The notes below the pieces were generated by a model. The model was not told the DNA's origin. It worked only from the letters and a program-made list of their open reading frames with translations, and searched no databases. A stretch of 64,000 nucleotides of DNA from CAZYQW01 sp964649825 (GTDB taxonomy: Bacteria > Planctomycetota > B15-G4 > JADJEK01), in assembly GCA_964649825.1 (NCBI GenBank), contig CAZYQW010000116.1, positions 22,078 to 86,077 of the forward strand. The letters are read 5' to 3'. Position numbers and translations under genes: made by a program. Positions 45,656-53,012 of the stretch are shown one piece after another; within the stretch, counting starts at the first letter, position 1, and every line of letters starts with the position of its first letter.

Positions 45656-46324
45656 ATGATGAACCGACCTTCGACGACCATGCGCAAGCGACCGGGGCCC
45701 AAGCCGAAGTGGGGGTCGGGGGTGTCGCATCATGCGCGGGAGGCGATCGACGGGCGGACCGTCCACGTGACGGTGAAGCTCCGGGAAGGGTTGCCGAAGC
45801 TGCGGAACAAGAGGGCGTATCGCACGCTGCGCGAGGCGTTCGTGGCGGGCTGCAACCGCTTCGGCTTCCGGCTGTGCCATTACACGGTGCAGAACAACCA
45901 TCTGCACCTCATCGTCGAGGGTGACGATCGTCGCGCCGTCTCTCGTGGTCTGCAAGGTCTCTTGATCCGCATCGCCAAGGGCCTGAACCGGCTGTGGGGC
46001 CGCCGCGGCCGCGTATTCCGCGACCGCTACCACGACCGTGTGCTCAAGAACGCAAAGGAGGTTCGCCGCGTCCTCGCCTACGTCCTCAACAACGCGCGCC
46101 GCCATCGGGTCAAGCTCCCGTGGCCCGTCGATCTCTTCTCCTCCGCCCCCTGGTTCAACGGCTGGTCCAACGGCCACCGCTACACCGACCTCATCCCCGA
46201 CATCCCACGCCCGGTCACCGACACCCGCGTCTTCGACCTCTTGCTCGGCTGGCGCCGCTTCCACCTCCTCGATCCCTCCGAGATCCCCGGCCCAACCATC
46301 CCCCCCGAAGGCCTCCCTCCCTGA
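45656..46324 (+). CDS. REP-associated tyrosine transposase (Y1_Tnp/RAYT family)
   Basis: The product has 222 residues, starting at tandem ATGs 45656/45659. The HUH motif is in TVQNNHLHLIVEGDD, and the catalytic Tyr is probably in VFRDRYHDRVL. VLAYVLNNARRHR and KLREGLPKLRNKRAY are other family blocks. These single-strand DNA transposases are usually single-copy and mobilise or shape REP palindromes. Here the gene is enclosed by 111-bp inverted repeats, which supports a functional pairing. The frame is intact. Confidence 0.9.
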   Translation: MMNRPSTTMRKRPGPKPKWGSGVSHHAREAIDGRTVHVTVKLREGLPKLRNKRAYRTLREAFVAGCNRFGFRLCHYTVQNNHLHLIVEGDDRRAVSRGLQGLLIRIAKGLNRLWGRRGRVFRDRYHDRVLKNAKEVRRVLAYVLNNARRHRVKLPWPVDLFSSAPWFNGWSNGHRYTDLIPDIPRPVTDTRVFDLLLGWRRFHLLDPSEIPGPTIPPEGLPP

Positions 46325-46340
46325 CCCTCTGCCCCTCCCC

Positions 46341-46451
46341 CGTCCCCGTTCCACGCGGTTTCACTCTGGAGAGCTCATCGTCCCCGCTCCCGCGTACCAC
46401 GTCGTTCCTCCTGTCCGCGTCGTCAGGAATCGACGCCCAGACTCGAGGCCG
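46341..46451 (-). repeat. right inverted repeat of the RAYT unit
   Basis: This is the partner arm of 45437-45547 in inverse orientation, beginning 16 bases after the transposase stop. Confidence 0.85.
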
Positions 46452-46654
46452 ATGCCCAGATCGCGCTGATCGACCGCGTGGGTTTGGATCGGGAGGACCC
46501 GTTTCTTCCGCTCCGGCCCGGCGTTCGTTCGACCGGTTCGTTCGAATCGTGGGACATTCCTCGTCGTTCGAGTCGACGCCGCTGAGAAGCGCGGATCGCG
46601 ATCGGCGAAAGCGATCGATGCGTGGCGTCCCACCCACAACCAGGAGAAAACGAC

Positions 46655-47060
46655 GTGCTCATCAGAATCGCTGCCTGCGTCATCCTGATTCCGTGGAGCG
46701 CTCCGGCTACGGCCTTCGCGCAGATCAGCCCGATGACGTCGGAGCAACTGGAAGCCGAGGGGATCGAGGTCTCCACGTCCGTTCCACCGGCCGGAATGAC
46801 CGCGACCGGGACCACCCTCACGGGCACGGTCCTGCTGATTCCGGATTCCACGACCGACGTGGTCGCCGCATTCGACCCGTTCGACGGCCACTACCACGGC
46901 GACTTGATCAACGGCCTCGGCATCTTGTCGACGCCGATCAACGCGATTCAAGGCCCGGACGGGAACATCTACGTCTCCGACCAGGTGCTCGATGCAGTGC
47001 TCATCTTCGATCGGCGCGGCACGATGATCGGGACCTACGCGGCCGCGGGCACGGTGATCC
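46655..47060 (+). pseudogene. N-terminal fragment of secreted NHL-like protein
   Basis: Starts at GTG 46655 with AGGAGAA seven bases upstream. A signal peptide (CVILIPWSAPATAFAQ) is followed by GTVLLIPDSTTDVVAAFDPFDG and DGNIYVSDQVLDAVLIFDRRG, blade sequences of an NHL-type propeller. After about residue 135 (near 47,055) the similarity to a propeller stops and the frame continues as low-quality sequence that is antisense to another coding-like region. The gene looks cut off by rearrangement. Confidence 0.65.
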
Positions 47061-47734
47061 ATCAAGTCCGGACCGGCTCGGGATGGCGCTGCATCGAGGA
47101 GGCGGGCCTCAACGGGTGGACGAGCCTCGGCAACGATCTGCCCGGTTCGCTCGGCAGCCCGGTCTTGCTCGGCGACGGTGTCGACCTTCTCCGCCTCTTC
47201 GTCGAGCAGTCCAACCAAGAGCGCGTACACCTCGCCCCAGAGGCGGAGGGCCTTCTCTCGTTTCTCCGAGTCCTCCGCATCCTCGATCTCTCCCGTCGGC
47301 ACGAATCGCAGCCGTGCGTCGGGTGGGTCGCCTTTCAACGCCACCGCCGCGAAGTACTCGCGCAGGGACCGATGCATGTGCATGTAACGCCACGGCTCGC
47401 CCGCGGGGCAGAGCAGAACGGTCTCGTCGCCGGGGGATGGCGGTTCAGGGATGTCCATCGAAAGCGCGCCCGTGATCAAGGCCGTCAGGCGGTCCTGGGT
47501 GTCTCCCAGGGACACGTTCTGTCCTTTGAACGGAGGCTTGTTCATCCACTGCGGGAGCGCGGGTGCGGCCGCGGCTAACAACACTCGCTTCGAGGGCGAC
47601 GGAAGCAGACAGGTCTTCACCGACCAGCCGACGGGTTGGCCGCGACCCGTCAGGTGCTCGAGCGTGAGTTCGACCCCGACCGTCGTCGAGTCCCAGACGA
47701 TGAACGCGCGCCGCGTCCCCGCTCCCTGCGTCAT
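47060..47734 (-). pseudogene. truncated unknown protein, antisense tail lost at junction
   Basis: The frame from ATG 47734 encodes a coding-like segment of about 220 residues: FIVWDSTTVGVELTLEHL, LLPSPSKRVLLAAAAPALPQW, LCPAGEPWRYMHMHRSLREYF and RLWGEVYALLVGLLDEEAEK, with high GC at third positions. Beyond about 47,060 the frame runs antisense to the NHL fragment and is not coding-like. I recognise no family. It is probably the N-terminal part of a gene whose 3' end was removed by the same rearrangement. Confidence 0.4.
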
Positions 47735-47919
47735 CTTCTCGCTCCGCCCGCGACGCCGAGGTCCGCCATTCATCCCTCCGTCCGGCGGCGAGCCGAACGA
47801 GCCGGTCGTGATCGACCGGAGGATCCATCATCCCGACGGGCGGACGCCTGTTCGAGTCCCATGCGGACCCAAGGTGATCGGTTGCGACGATGCTCCCGTT
47901 GGGTCGGGGCGTCGATGCC

Positions 47920-49143
47920 CTATTCCACGACGAACGAGCGGGATGCGTCCGGGCCCGTGTCCGTGAAGGCGGTTTGGTAGAGCGAGGTGACCGCCGACTG
48001 GACGATCCCGCCGCCGGGGTCGGGGTTCGCGTTGCTCGCGAACGACAGGACCTGGAGGGTAACGGTCCCCTTCGGCAGCTTCTCCTTCGGTACGAGGCGA
48101 TAGGACGAGAGGGCGTTCGACGTCGTGGGGTAGACGTCGAACGGCACGTCGAAGGGCGGTCCGGAGAGCGGCTCGGCGATCAGGCGGACGTTCGGCCAGA
48201 CGGGCGACCCGTTGCCCGGATGGACGAACAGCCCGAGGTTCTGGTGGAACATGGTGTCGGTGCCGTTCAGCTTGTCGAACTGCTTCACCCACTTCCTGCC
48301 CACCCCGACCGACATCGGCGTCACCGGCTCGGAGAACGAGAGGACGAACCTCGTCTTCTTGCTGACGACCTGCTTGCCGTCGACGAACCCGTCCTTCGAC
48401 TTGGTCGGCGTCACGGCCAGCAGGACGGGCGCGTCGACCGGGCCGCTGCCGATGTCCATGACCCAGTGGCCGTCGATCGTGATCCCGCCGATCTCGTGGA
48501 TCCGCACGTGGATCCTCCGGATGCCGCTTGGGAGACCGATCGTCGACGCGAACGCGGAGATCGTGGAGACCGACCGGTCGCCGTCGTCGGCGATCAGGAC
48601 GAGGGAATGGTCGTCGACGAGCCGGTTCTCACCGAGCTCGTCGGGCCAGAGCGGAAACGACGGGTCCTGCGAGTGCTTCACGCCGTGGACGTCGACGCCG
48701 CCGATCGTGGCGATCACCGGCACGTGGAGGCCGAACTCGTCGTACACGAGCACGTTGAACGTGAGGAACGAGTTCGGCGCGTACGCCGCATCCGGGGTCC
48801 AGATCGACTTCTTCAGCTTCGACTTCGTGAGCGCGAACGGAAACCGGATGCGGATCGCCTGGTTGGCCCCGGCCGGGTCGGTCGGCATCGAAGGAGGCGT
48901 CTCCGCCACGACCATCGCGTCGCCCGACTGCACGTAGTTCCCGCAGACGTCGGCCGCGTCCGCGTCGGACGGGTAGAAGACCGCGCCGACGTTCGGACCG
49001 ATCGAGGCGGAGACCTCGATCCGCGGATCGTTCGGACCGCCGCCGTCCTGGTCCGCGAATCCCTTGTTCCCGGCTTGCGCCTCGGCCGCGACCGTGCCGA
49101 CCGCGGCGGCCAGGAGAATCACCGATCGCATTCGAACGCGCAT
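47920..49143 (-). CDS. secreted beta-rich protein, unknown function
   Basis: The product has 407 residues. A signal peptide (SVILLAAAVGTVAAEAQAG) is followed by a long beta-rich region with no recognised catalytic motif. A segment near residues 255-290 (DGKQVVSKKTRFVLSFSEPV) resembles the SbsA-type bacterial Ig-like domain that typically opens with a conserved 'F-S-x-P-V' strand. An internal ATG at residue 5 is an alternative start. It is probably a cell-surface or periplasmic protein. Confidence 0.7.
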   Translation of the reverse strand: MRVRMRSVILLAAAVGTVAAEAQAGNKGFADQDGGGPNDPRIEVSASIGPNVGAVFYPSDADAADVCGNYVQSGDAMVVAETPPSMPTDPAGANQAIRIRFPFALTKSKLKKSIWTPDAAYAPNSFLTFNVLVYDEFGLHVPVIATIGGVDVHGVKHSQDPSFPLWPDELGENRLVDDHSLVLIADDGDRSVSTISAFASTIGLPSGIRRIHVRIHEIGGITIDGHWVMDIGSGPVDAPVLLAVTPTKSKDGFVDGKQVVSKKTRFVLSFSEPVTPMSVGVGRKWVKQFDKLNGTDTMFHQNLGLFVHPGNGSPVWPNVRLIAEPLSGPPFDVPFDVYPTTSNALSSYRLVPKEKLPKGTVTLQVLSFASNANPDPGGGIVQSAVTSLYQTAFTDTGPDASRSFVVE

Positions 49144-49455
49144 GTCCGACCTCCAAGGTTTTCTGCGCCAGGCGTCTGAGGGCGCGGCAGCACGCCGCGT
49201 GCCGGCGCCGCGCGGGCGAAGAGGCCGGCCGAACCCCGCCTCGGGGCGACGTTCGCGCCGCGTGGCCCCCCTCCGAGGATTACCGCGCCGTGACCCCGTT
49301 ACGAGTCGGGAGCCCGTCCTCGAGTCACCTCCGGGAGACCGTCGTCATCCAGGTGCCGCGGCGTGATTCTCGCGGTGCAACTTCGCGGGTCGATTCCATA
49401 GGATGCCCGGTTTCGCCGCCATGGCAGAAGCGTCCCCCCAGATCGAGGCGTCCTC
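49144..49455. other. 312-base divergent intergenic region, nothing specific seen
   Basis: The region lies between the starts of two divergent genes for secreted proteins. It is GC-rich with no convincing promoter, repeat or RNA structure; both promoters are presumably here. Confidence 0.5.
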
Positions 49456-50805
49456 ATGTCCCTGCTGCCGTTCCTTGTCGCTCTCTGGTCCGCGCTGGGC
49501 GACGACGCCCCTCCCCCCGCTCTCCCCGCACCATGGGTGGCGGCCGAGAAGGAGAACCTCGTCGACCACGTGCCGCTCACGGACGCGTCGCGCTTCACGA
49601 AGGCGGGCGAGTGCTACTTCTCGCCGGACGCCCGGCGGATCATCTTCCAGGCGGTCGAGCGCGACGACGACCCGGCGCGGGAGGAGGGGTTCTACCAGAT
49701 GTACGTGGCCGATCTCGTCTACGAGGGCGGACGGCTCGTCGGCGCCAAGAACTACAAACGGCTGAGTCCACCCGGCTCGTCGAACACGTGCGGATGGTTC
49801 CATCCCACCGAGGAGAACGTCGTGATCTTCGGGTCGACCATCGTTCCGCCGAAGAACCCGGAGAAGACGGGCTATCAGCGCGCGACCAAGAAGTACTCGT
49901 GGCAGTTCCCGGCCGAGATGGACATCGTGCGCTGCAACATCACGAGCGCCGACGGCACCGCGGAGAGCCTGGAGCGCCTGATCGGGGACCCGAACGCGTA
50001 CCTCGCCGAGTGCGTCATCCGCGACGACGGGCGCTACCTCGTCTTCTGCGAGCGAGTGGTCGACGAGGGGGCGTCGGGCGGCGATCTGATCATCCTGGAC
50101 CTGGAGAACGGACGGAGCGTGCCCGTGACGGGCAAGGCCGGCTACGACGGCGGGCCGTTCTTCTCGCCGGAGGGACGGCGCATCTGCTACCGCTCGGACC
50201 GACGCGGCGACGACCTGCTGCAGGTGTTCGTGGCCGAGCTCGCGTTCGACTACGCCGGCAACGTGCTGGGCGTGGACCGCGAATTCCAGCTCACCGACAA
50301 CGTCCACGTGAACTGGGCGCCGTTCTGGCATCCGAACGGCCGCTACCTGGTCTACACCACGTCCGAGATCGGGCACGAGAACTACGAGGTGTTCGTGATC
50401 GACGCCGACGCGGGGGCCGACGACGCGCCGACGCGCTACGGCACGCGCAAGCGCCGCGTCACCTACGCCGACGGGTTCGACGGCCTGCCGGTGTTCAATC
50501 ACGACGCGTCGCTGATGATGTGGACGAGCCAACGGTCGCAGGACAAGAGCAGCCAGGTCTGGGCCGCGCGCTTCGTCATGCCGCTCGACCGCGACCCGGC
50601 CCAGGCCCCTCCGCCGGAGCCCCAGGGAGATCGACCCGAGCGGATCCAGGCCGCCGACCCGAGCACCGGGCTGATCTACCTCTACGATCCGTCGACGCAC
50701 GAGCTCACGGTGTACGACCCGCAGACCCACGCGGTGCGCGCGGTCAGCGAAGCGGAGGAGATCGCAAAGGCGATGCAGCTTTTCCGGGAGCGCGACGGGA
50801 AGTAG
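49456..50805 (+). CDS. secreted TolB-like (PD40) beta-propeller protein
   Basis: The product has 449 residues with a short signal peptide (LLPFLVALWSALG). WD40-like PD40 repeats are evident: GECYFSPDARRIIFQAVE, VIRDDGRYLVFCERV, GGPFFSPEGRRICYRSDR, APFWHPNGRYLVYTTS and PVFNHDASLMMWTSQR. They indicate a six-bladed TolB-type propeller. The C-terminus ends in a helical tail. No catalytic residues are assigned; a periplasmic binding role is likely. Confidence 0.82.
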   Translation: MSLLPFLVALWSALGDDAPPPALPAPWVAAEKENLVDHVPLTDASRFTKAGECYFSPDARRIIFQAVERDDDPAREEGFYQMYVADLVYEGGRLVGAKNYKRLSPPGSSNTCGWFHPTEENVVIFGSTIVPPKNPEKTGYQRATKKYSWQFPAEMDIVRCNITSADGTAESLERLIGDPNAYLAECVIRDDGRYLVFCERVVDEGASGGDLIILDLENGRSVPVTGKAGYDGGPFFSPEGRRICYRSDRRGDDLLQVFVAELAFDYAGNVLGVDREFQLTDNVHVNWAPFWHPNGRYLVYTTSEIGHENYEVFVIDADAGADDAPTRYGTRKRRVTYADGFDGLPVFNHDASLMMWTSQRSQDKSSQVWAARFVMPLDRDPAQAPPPEPQGDRPERIQAADPSTGLIYLYDPSTHELTVYDPQTHAVRAVSEAEEIAKAMQLFRERDGK

Positions 50806-50871
50806 GCCGGCGCGGAATTGCACTACGACGCGCGGTTCGCCCCGCGAGCGAGAGCGGGATACACTTTTCGG

Positions 50872-51753
50872 ATGGCCCACGAGGAGACACTTGCCGTCCT
50901 GTTCGCCGACGTCTGCGGAAGCACGCAGCTCTACGAGCAGGACGGGGACAGCGTCGCGCACGAGCGGATCGACGCCGCGTTGAACCGTCTCAAACAGATC
51001 GTGGCACGCCACCGAGGGCGCGTCGTCAAGACGATCGGCGACGAGCTGATGTGCTCGTTCGTCGGCTGCGACCACGCCTTCCTCGCGGCGGCCGAAATGC
51101 ATGAGGTGCTCCGTCCTGACCTCTCCGTGCGCACCGGGATCCACTTCGGCCCGGTGCTGCATGACGCGGGCGATCTCTACGGCGACACGGTGAACGTCGC
51201 GGCCCGCGTGGTCGCGATGAGCAAGGCCGGCGAAGTGCTTCTCACCGAGGCGGCGGCGAGCACGCTGCCGCTCGAGCTGCGCGGGCTCACGCGCAAGATC
51301 TGCCAAGCCACCCTGAAGGGGAAGTCGCGGGCGGTCGGCATCTACGGAATGGTGTTGGCCGACGACGAGATGACGACGCTCGCGAGGAGCGTCGCGTCGT
51401 CGCGCTCGCGCAGCGACGACGGGGGCCCGGGCACGATGGTGCTCTTGACCGGCGACCATCGCGTCGAAGTGACGGCGGAGCGCCCCCTGCTCGTCATCGG
51501 TCGCTCGACCGAGTGCGACCTGACCGTCGAGCACCCGAAGGTCTCCCGGCGTCACGCGAGCATCGAGTTCAAGCTCGGCTCCTACTACGTCAATGACCAC
51601 AGCACCAACGGCACGTACCTGATGGCGACGGGGGGCGAGAACCACTTCCTGCGGCGCGAGTCGACGCGCATGCCGAAGAGCGGGTTCTTGGTGCTCGGCG
51701 AAACGCCGCAGGGCGACGTCCAGAACTCGATCGACTTCTGGTGCGGCGACTGA
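50872..51753 (+). CDS. class III nucleotidyl cyclase fused to FHA domain
   Basis: The product has 293 residues. The cyclase domain (~6-170) has AVLFADVCGSTQLYE with the first metal Asp, GRVVKTIGDELMCSF with Lys and the second Asp, and LYGDTVNVAARVV with the Asn/Arg pair. All catalytic positions I can check look intact. The FHA domain (~200-285) has LLVIGRSTECDLTVEH, VSRRHASIEF and DHSTNGTYL, the phosphothreonine-binding set. It would make cAMP or cGMP under control of a phosphorylated partner, possibly a Ser/Thr kinase such as the one at 53013-56393. It is cytosolic. Confidence 0.9.
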   Translation: MAHEETLAVLFADVCGSTQLYEQDGDSVAHERIDAALNRLKQIVARHRGRVVKTIGDELMCSFVGCDHAFLAAAEMHEVLRPDLSVRTGIHFGPVLHDAGDLYGDTVNVAARVVAMSKAGEVLLTEAAASTLPLELRGLTRKICQATLKGKSRAVGIYGMVLADDEMTTLARSVASSRSRSDDGGPGTMVLLTGDHRVEVTAERPLLVIGRSTECDLTVEHPKVSRRHASIEFKLGSYYVNDHSTNGTYLMATGGENHFLRRESTRMPKSGFLVLGETPQGDVQNSIDFWCGD

Positions 51754-51765
51754 CGCCGCCGCGTC

Positions 51766-52110
51766 TCAGCGCAGCCGCGCAATCGCCTCGCCGCGAACCG
51801 TGGCCCGGGTGAGGGTGACGAGCGGCAGGTAGAAGATCGTGTAGTCCATCGACACGTTGATCAGGCCATCCGCGCCCTCGAACTGCGCGATCGCCGCGTC
51901 GCGCGCGCCCTGTGCCATCGGGCCGTAGAGCGGGATGACGAACAGCATCGCGCCCCAGGCGCTTCCTTGGGCGTCGCCCAGCACGACGTAGCTTCCCGGC
52001 TTCACCGGCGTGGTCGAGGATGCGAGCGCGGCCGGACGCGTCCGGCACGCGACCATTGCGGCCGCGACGACAAAAAGGACGAGGACGTTCGTGAACGATC
52101 GCCCCCGCAT
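51766..52110 (-). CDS. small lipoprotein, third of a tandem paralogous triplet
   Basis: The product has 114 residues with a lipobox (VVAAAMVAC). The mature part aligns with the two upstream neighbours: P-x-x-PGSYVVLGDAQGSAWGAML, a hydrophobic turn, GADGLINVSMDYTIFYLP and a final RGEAI. Its ATG shares bases with the stop of the preceding gene (TGATG). It belongs to a family of TRL-like small lipoproteins by my recollection; no function is known. It is probably anchored in the inner or outer membrane. Confidence 0.75.
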   Translation of the reverse strand: MRGRSFTNVLVLFVVAAAMVACRTRPAALASSTTPVKPGSYVVLGDAQGSAWGAMLFVIPLYGPMAQGARDAAIAQFEGADGLINVSMDYTIFYLPLVTLTRATVRGEAIARLR

Positions 52111-52448
52111 CAGTTCACCTTGACCGCGTCGCCGTAGACGCGCGTCGTGATGACGTTCACCACGATCAGGTAGAACATCGTCACGTCGGCGGTGACGTTG
52201 ATGAGCGCGTCCGCGTTGGTGTCGCGCAGCGCCTTCTCGATCGCGTCGTCGATCGAGCTCCGGCTCGTGAGCGGGAAGAACAGGAGGTAGGCGCCCGTCG
52301 ACGACGCGTCGATCGGGCCGAGCTCGGTGAACTCGCCCGGCTCGAGCGGCCGCGTGGCGGGCGCGATCGAGATGGGGAAGACCTGACACGCCCCGAGGGC
52401 CGCGAGAAGCGGGATCAGGAGCATGTTCTTCAGGCGCCAAGGTCTCAT
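52110..52448 (-). CDS. small lipoprotein, second of a tandem paralogous triplet
   Basis: The product has 112 residues, with a lipobox at LLAALGAC. Mature sequence features are RPLEPGEFTELGPIDASSTGAYLL, NADALINVTADVTMFYLIV and YGDAVKVN, parallel to the flanking genes. The stop and the next ATG overlap (TGATG), and 14 bases separate its ATG from the preceding gene, so the triplet is one transcription unit. The function is unknown. Confidence 0.78.
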   Translation of the reverse strand: MRPWRLKNMLLIPLLAALGACQVFPISIAPATRPLEPGEFTELGPIDASSTGAYLLFFPLTSRSSIDDAIEKALRDTNADALINVTADVTMFYLIVVNVITTRVYGDAVKVN

Positions 52449-52462
52449 CGGCCGTGTCTCCC

Positions 52463-52807
52463 TCACCGAGTTCCGTCCTCGACGACCGCAGTTCCGCTCA
52501 CGGTCGTCGTGTGGATCGCGAACAGGAACAAGAAATAGAGGTGATCGATGCGCGCGCGGACGTCGACGAGCGCCGCGCCGCCGGCCGCTCGCAGGGCCGC
52601 GTCGCGCGCGGAGCCGATCGCGTTGCTCGGTCCGAACGAGAAGACATGGAGCAGCGAGAAGCCGGTCGACGTCCCCGACGTCGGGCCGATCTCGGTGTAG
52701 CGGCCGGAGGCCAGCGGCCGTGTCGCGTCGGTCGTGGCCACCGGGTACGACAGACAGCCGCAGCATGACAACAGGATCAGCGCCAAGATGGCTCGAACGC
52801 TCGACAA
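52463..52807 (-). CDS. small lipoprotein, first of a tandem paralogous triplet
   Basis: The product has 114 residues from a TTG at 52807 with AGAGG about 10 bases upstream. An ATG at 52900 would add a 31-residue hydrophilic extension that does not fit a lipoprotein, so TTG is preferred. Lipobox LSCCGC; mature features are RPLASGRYTEIGPTSGTSTGFSL, ALVDVRARIDHLYFLFL and TVSGTAVVED. The function is unknown. It is divergent from the kinase gene. Confidence 0.6.
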   Translation of the reverse strand: MSSVRAILALILLSCCGCLSYPVATTDATRPLASGRYTEIGPTSGTSTGFSLLHVFSFGPSNAIGSARDAALRAAGGAALVDVRARIDHLYFLFLFAIHTTTVSGTAVVEDGTR

Positions 52808-53012
52808 AGTGCCGGATCCTCTGGGCTTCGGAACCGTGGACGTCCGTACGTTAGAGCCCGCGCCGGCCTCGCGCGTCGTTCCTTCCGGAGAAACTTCCAA
52901 GGTCGGCGGCGCCGAACGACGCGTACGTTCCTCGGCCCGGTCCGTCGAGGCGCGCTATACTCTTGGTTTTCGACCCGCCGAGGCGGCCATAAGTGGTTGG
53001 GAGCCCCCGCCG

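Larger units (their letters stand above)
45437..46451. mobile_element. RAYT transposase unit with 111-bp terminal inverted repeats
   Basis: A 1015-bp unit consists of two 111-bp imperfect inverted repeats enclosing a single REP-associated tyrosine transposase gene. About 103 of 111 positions match between the arms. No target-site duplication is obvious at the outer ends. The unit lies about 48 bases after the FGE pseudogene and about 200 bases before a truncated gene, consistent with insertion in a decaying region. Confidence 0.75.

Noticed and set aside
52808..52900. ATG 52900 as start of the first small lipoprotein
   Set aside because: It would place a 31-residue hydrophilic stretch before the signal peptide and break the equal length with the two paralogues.
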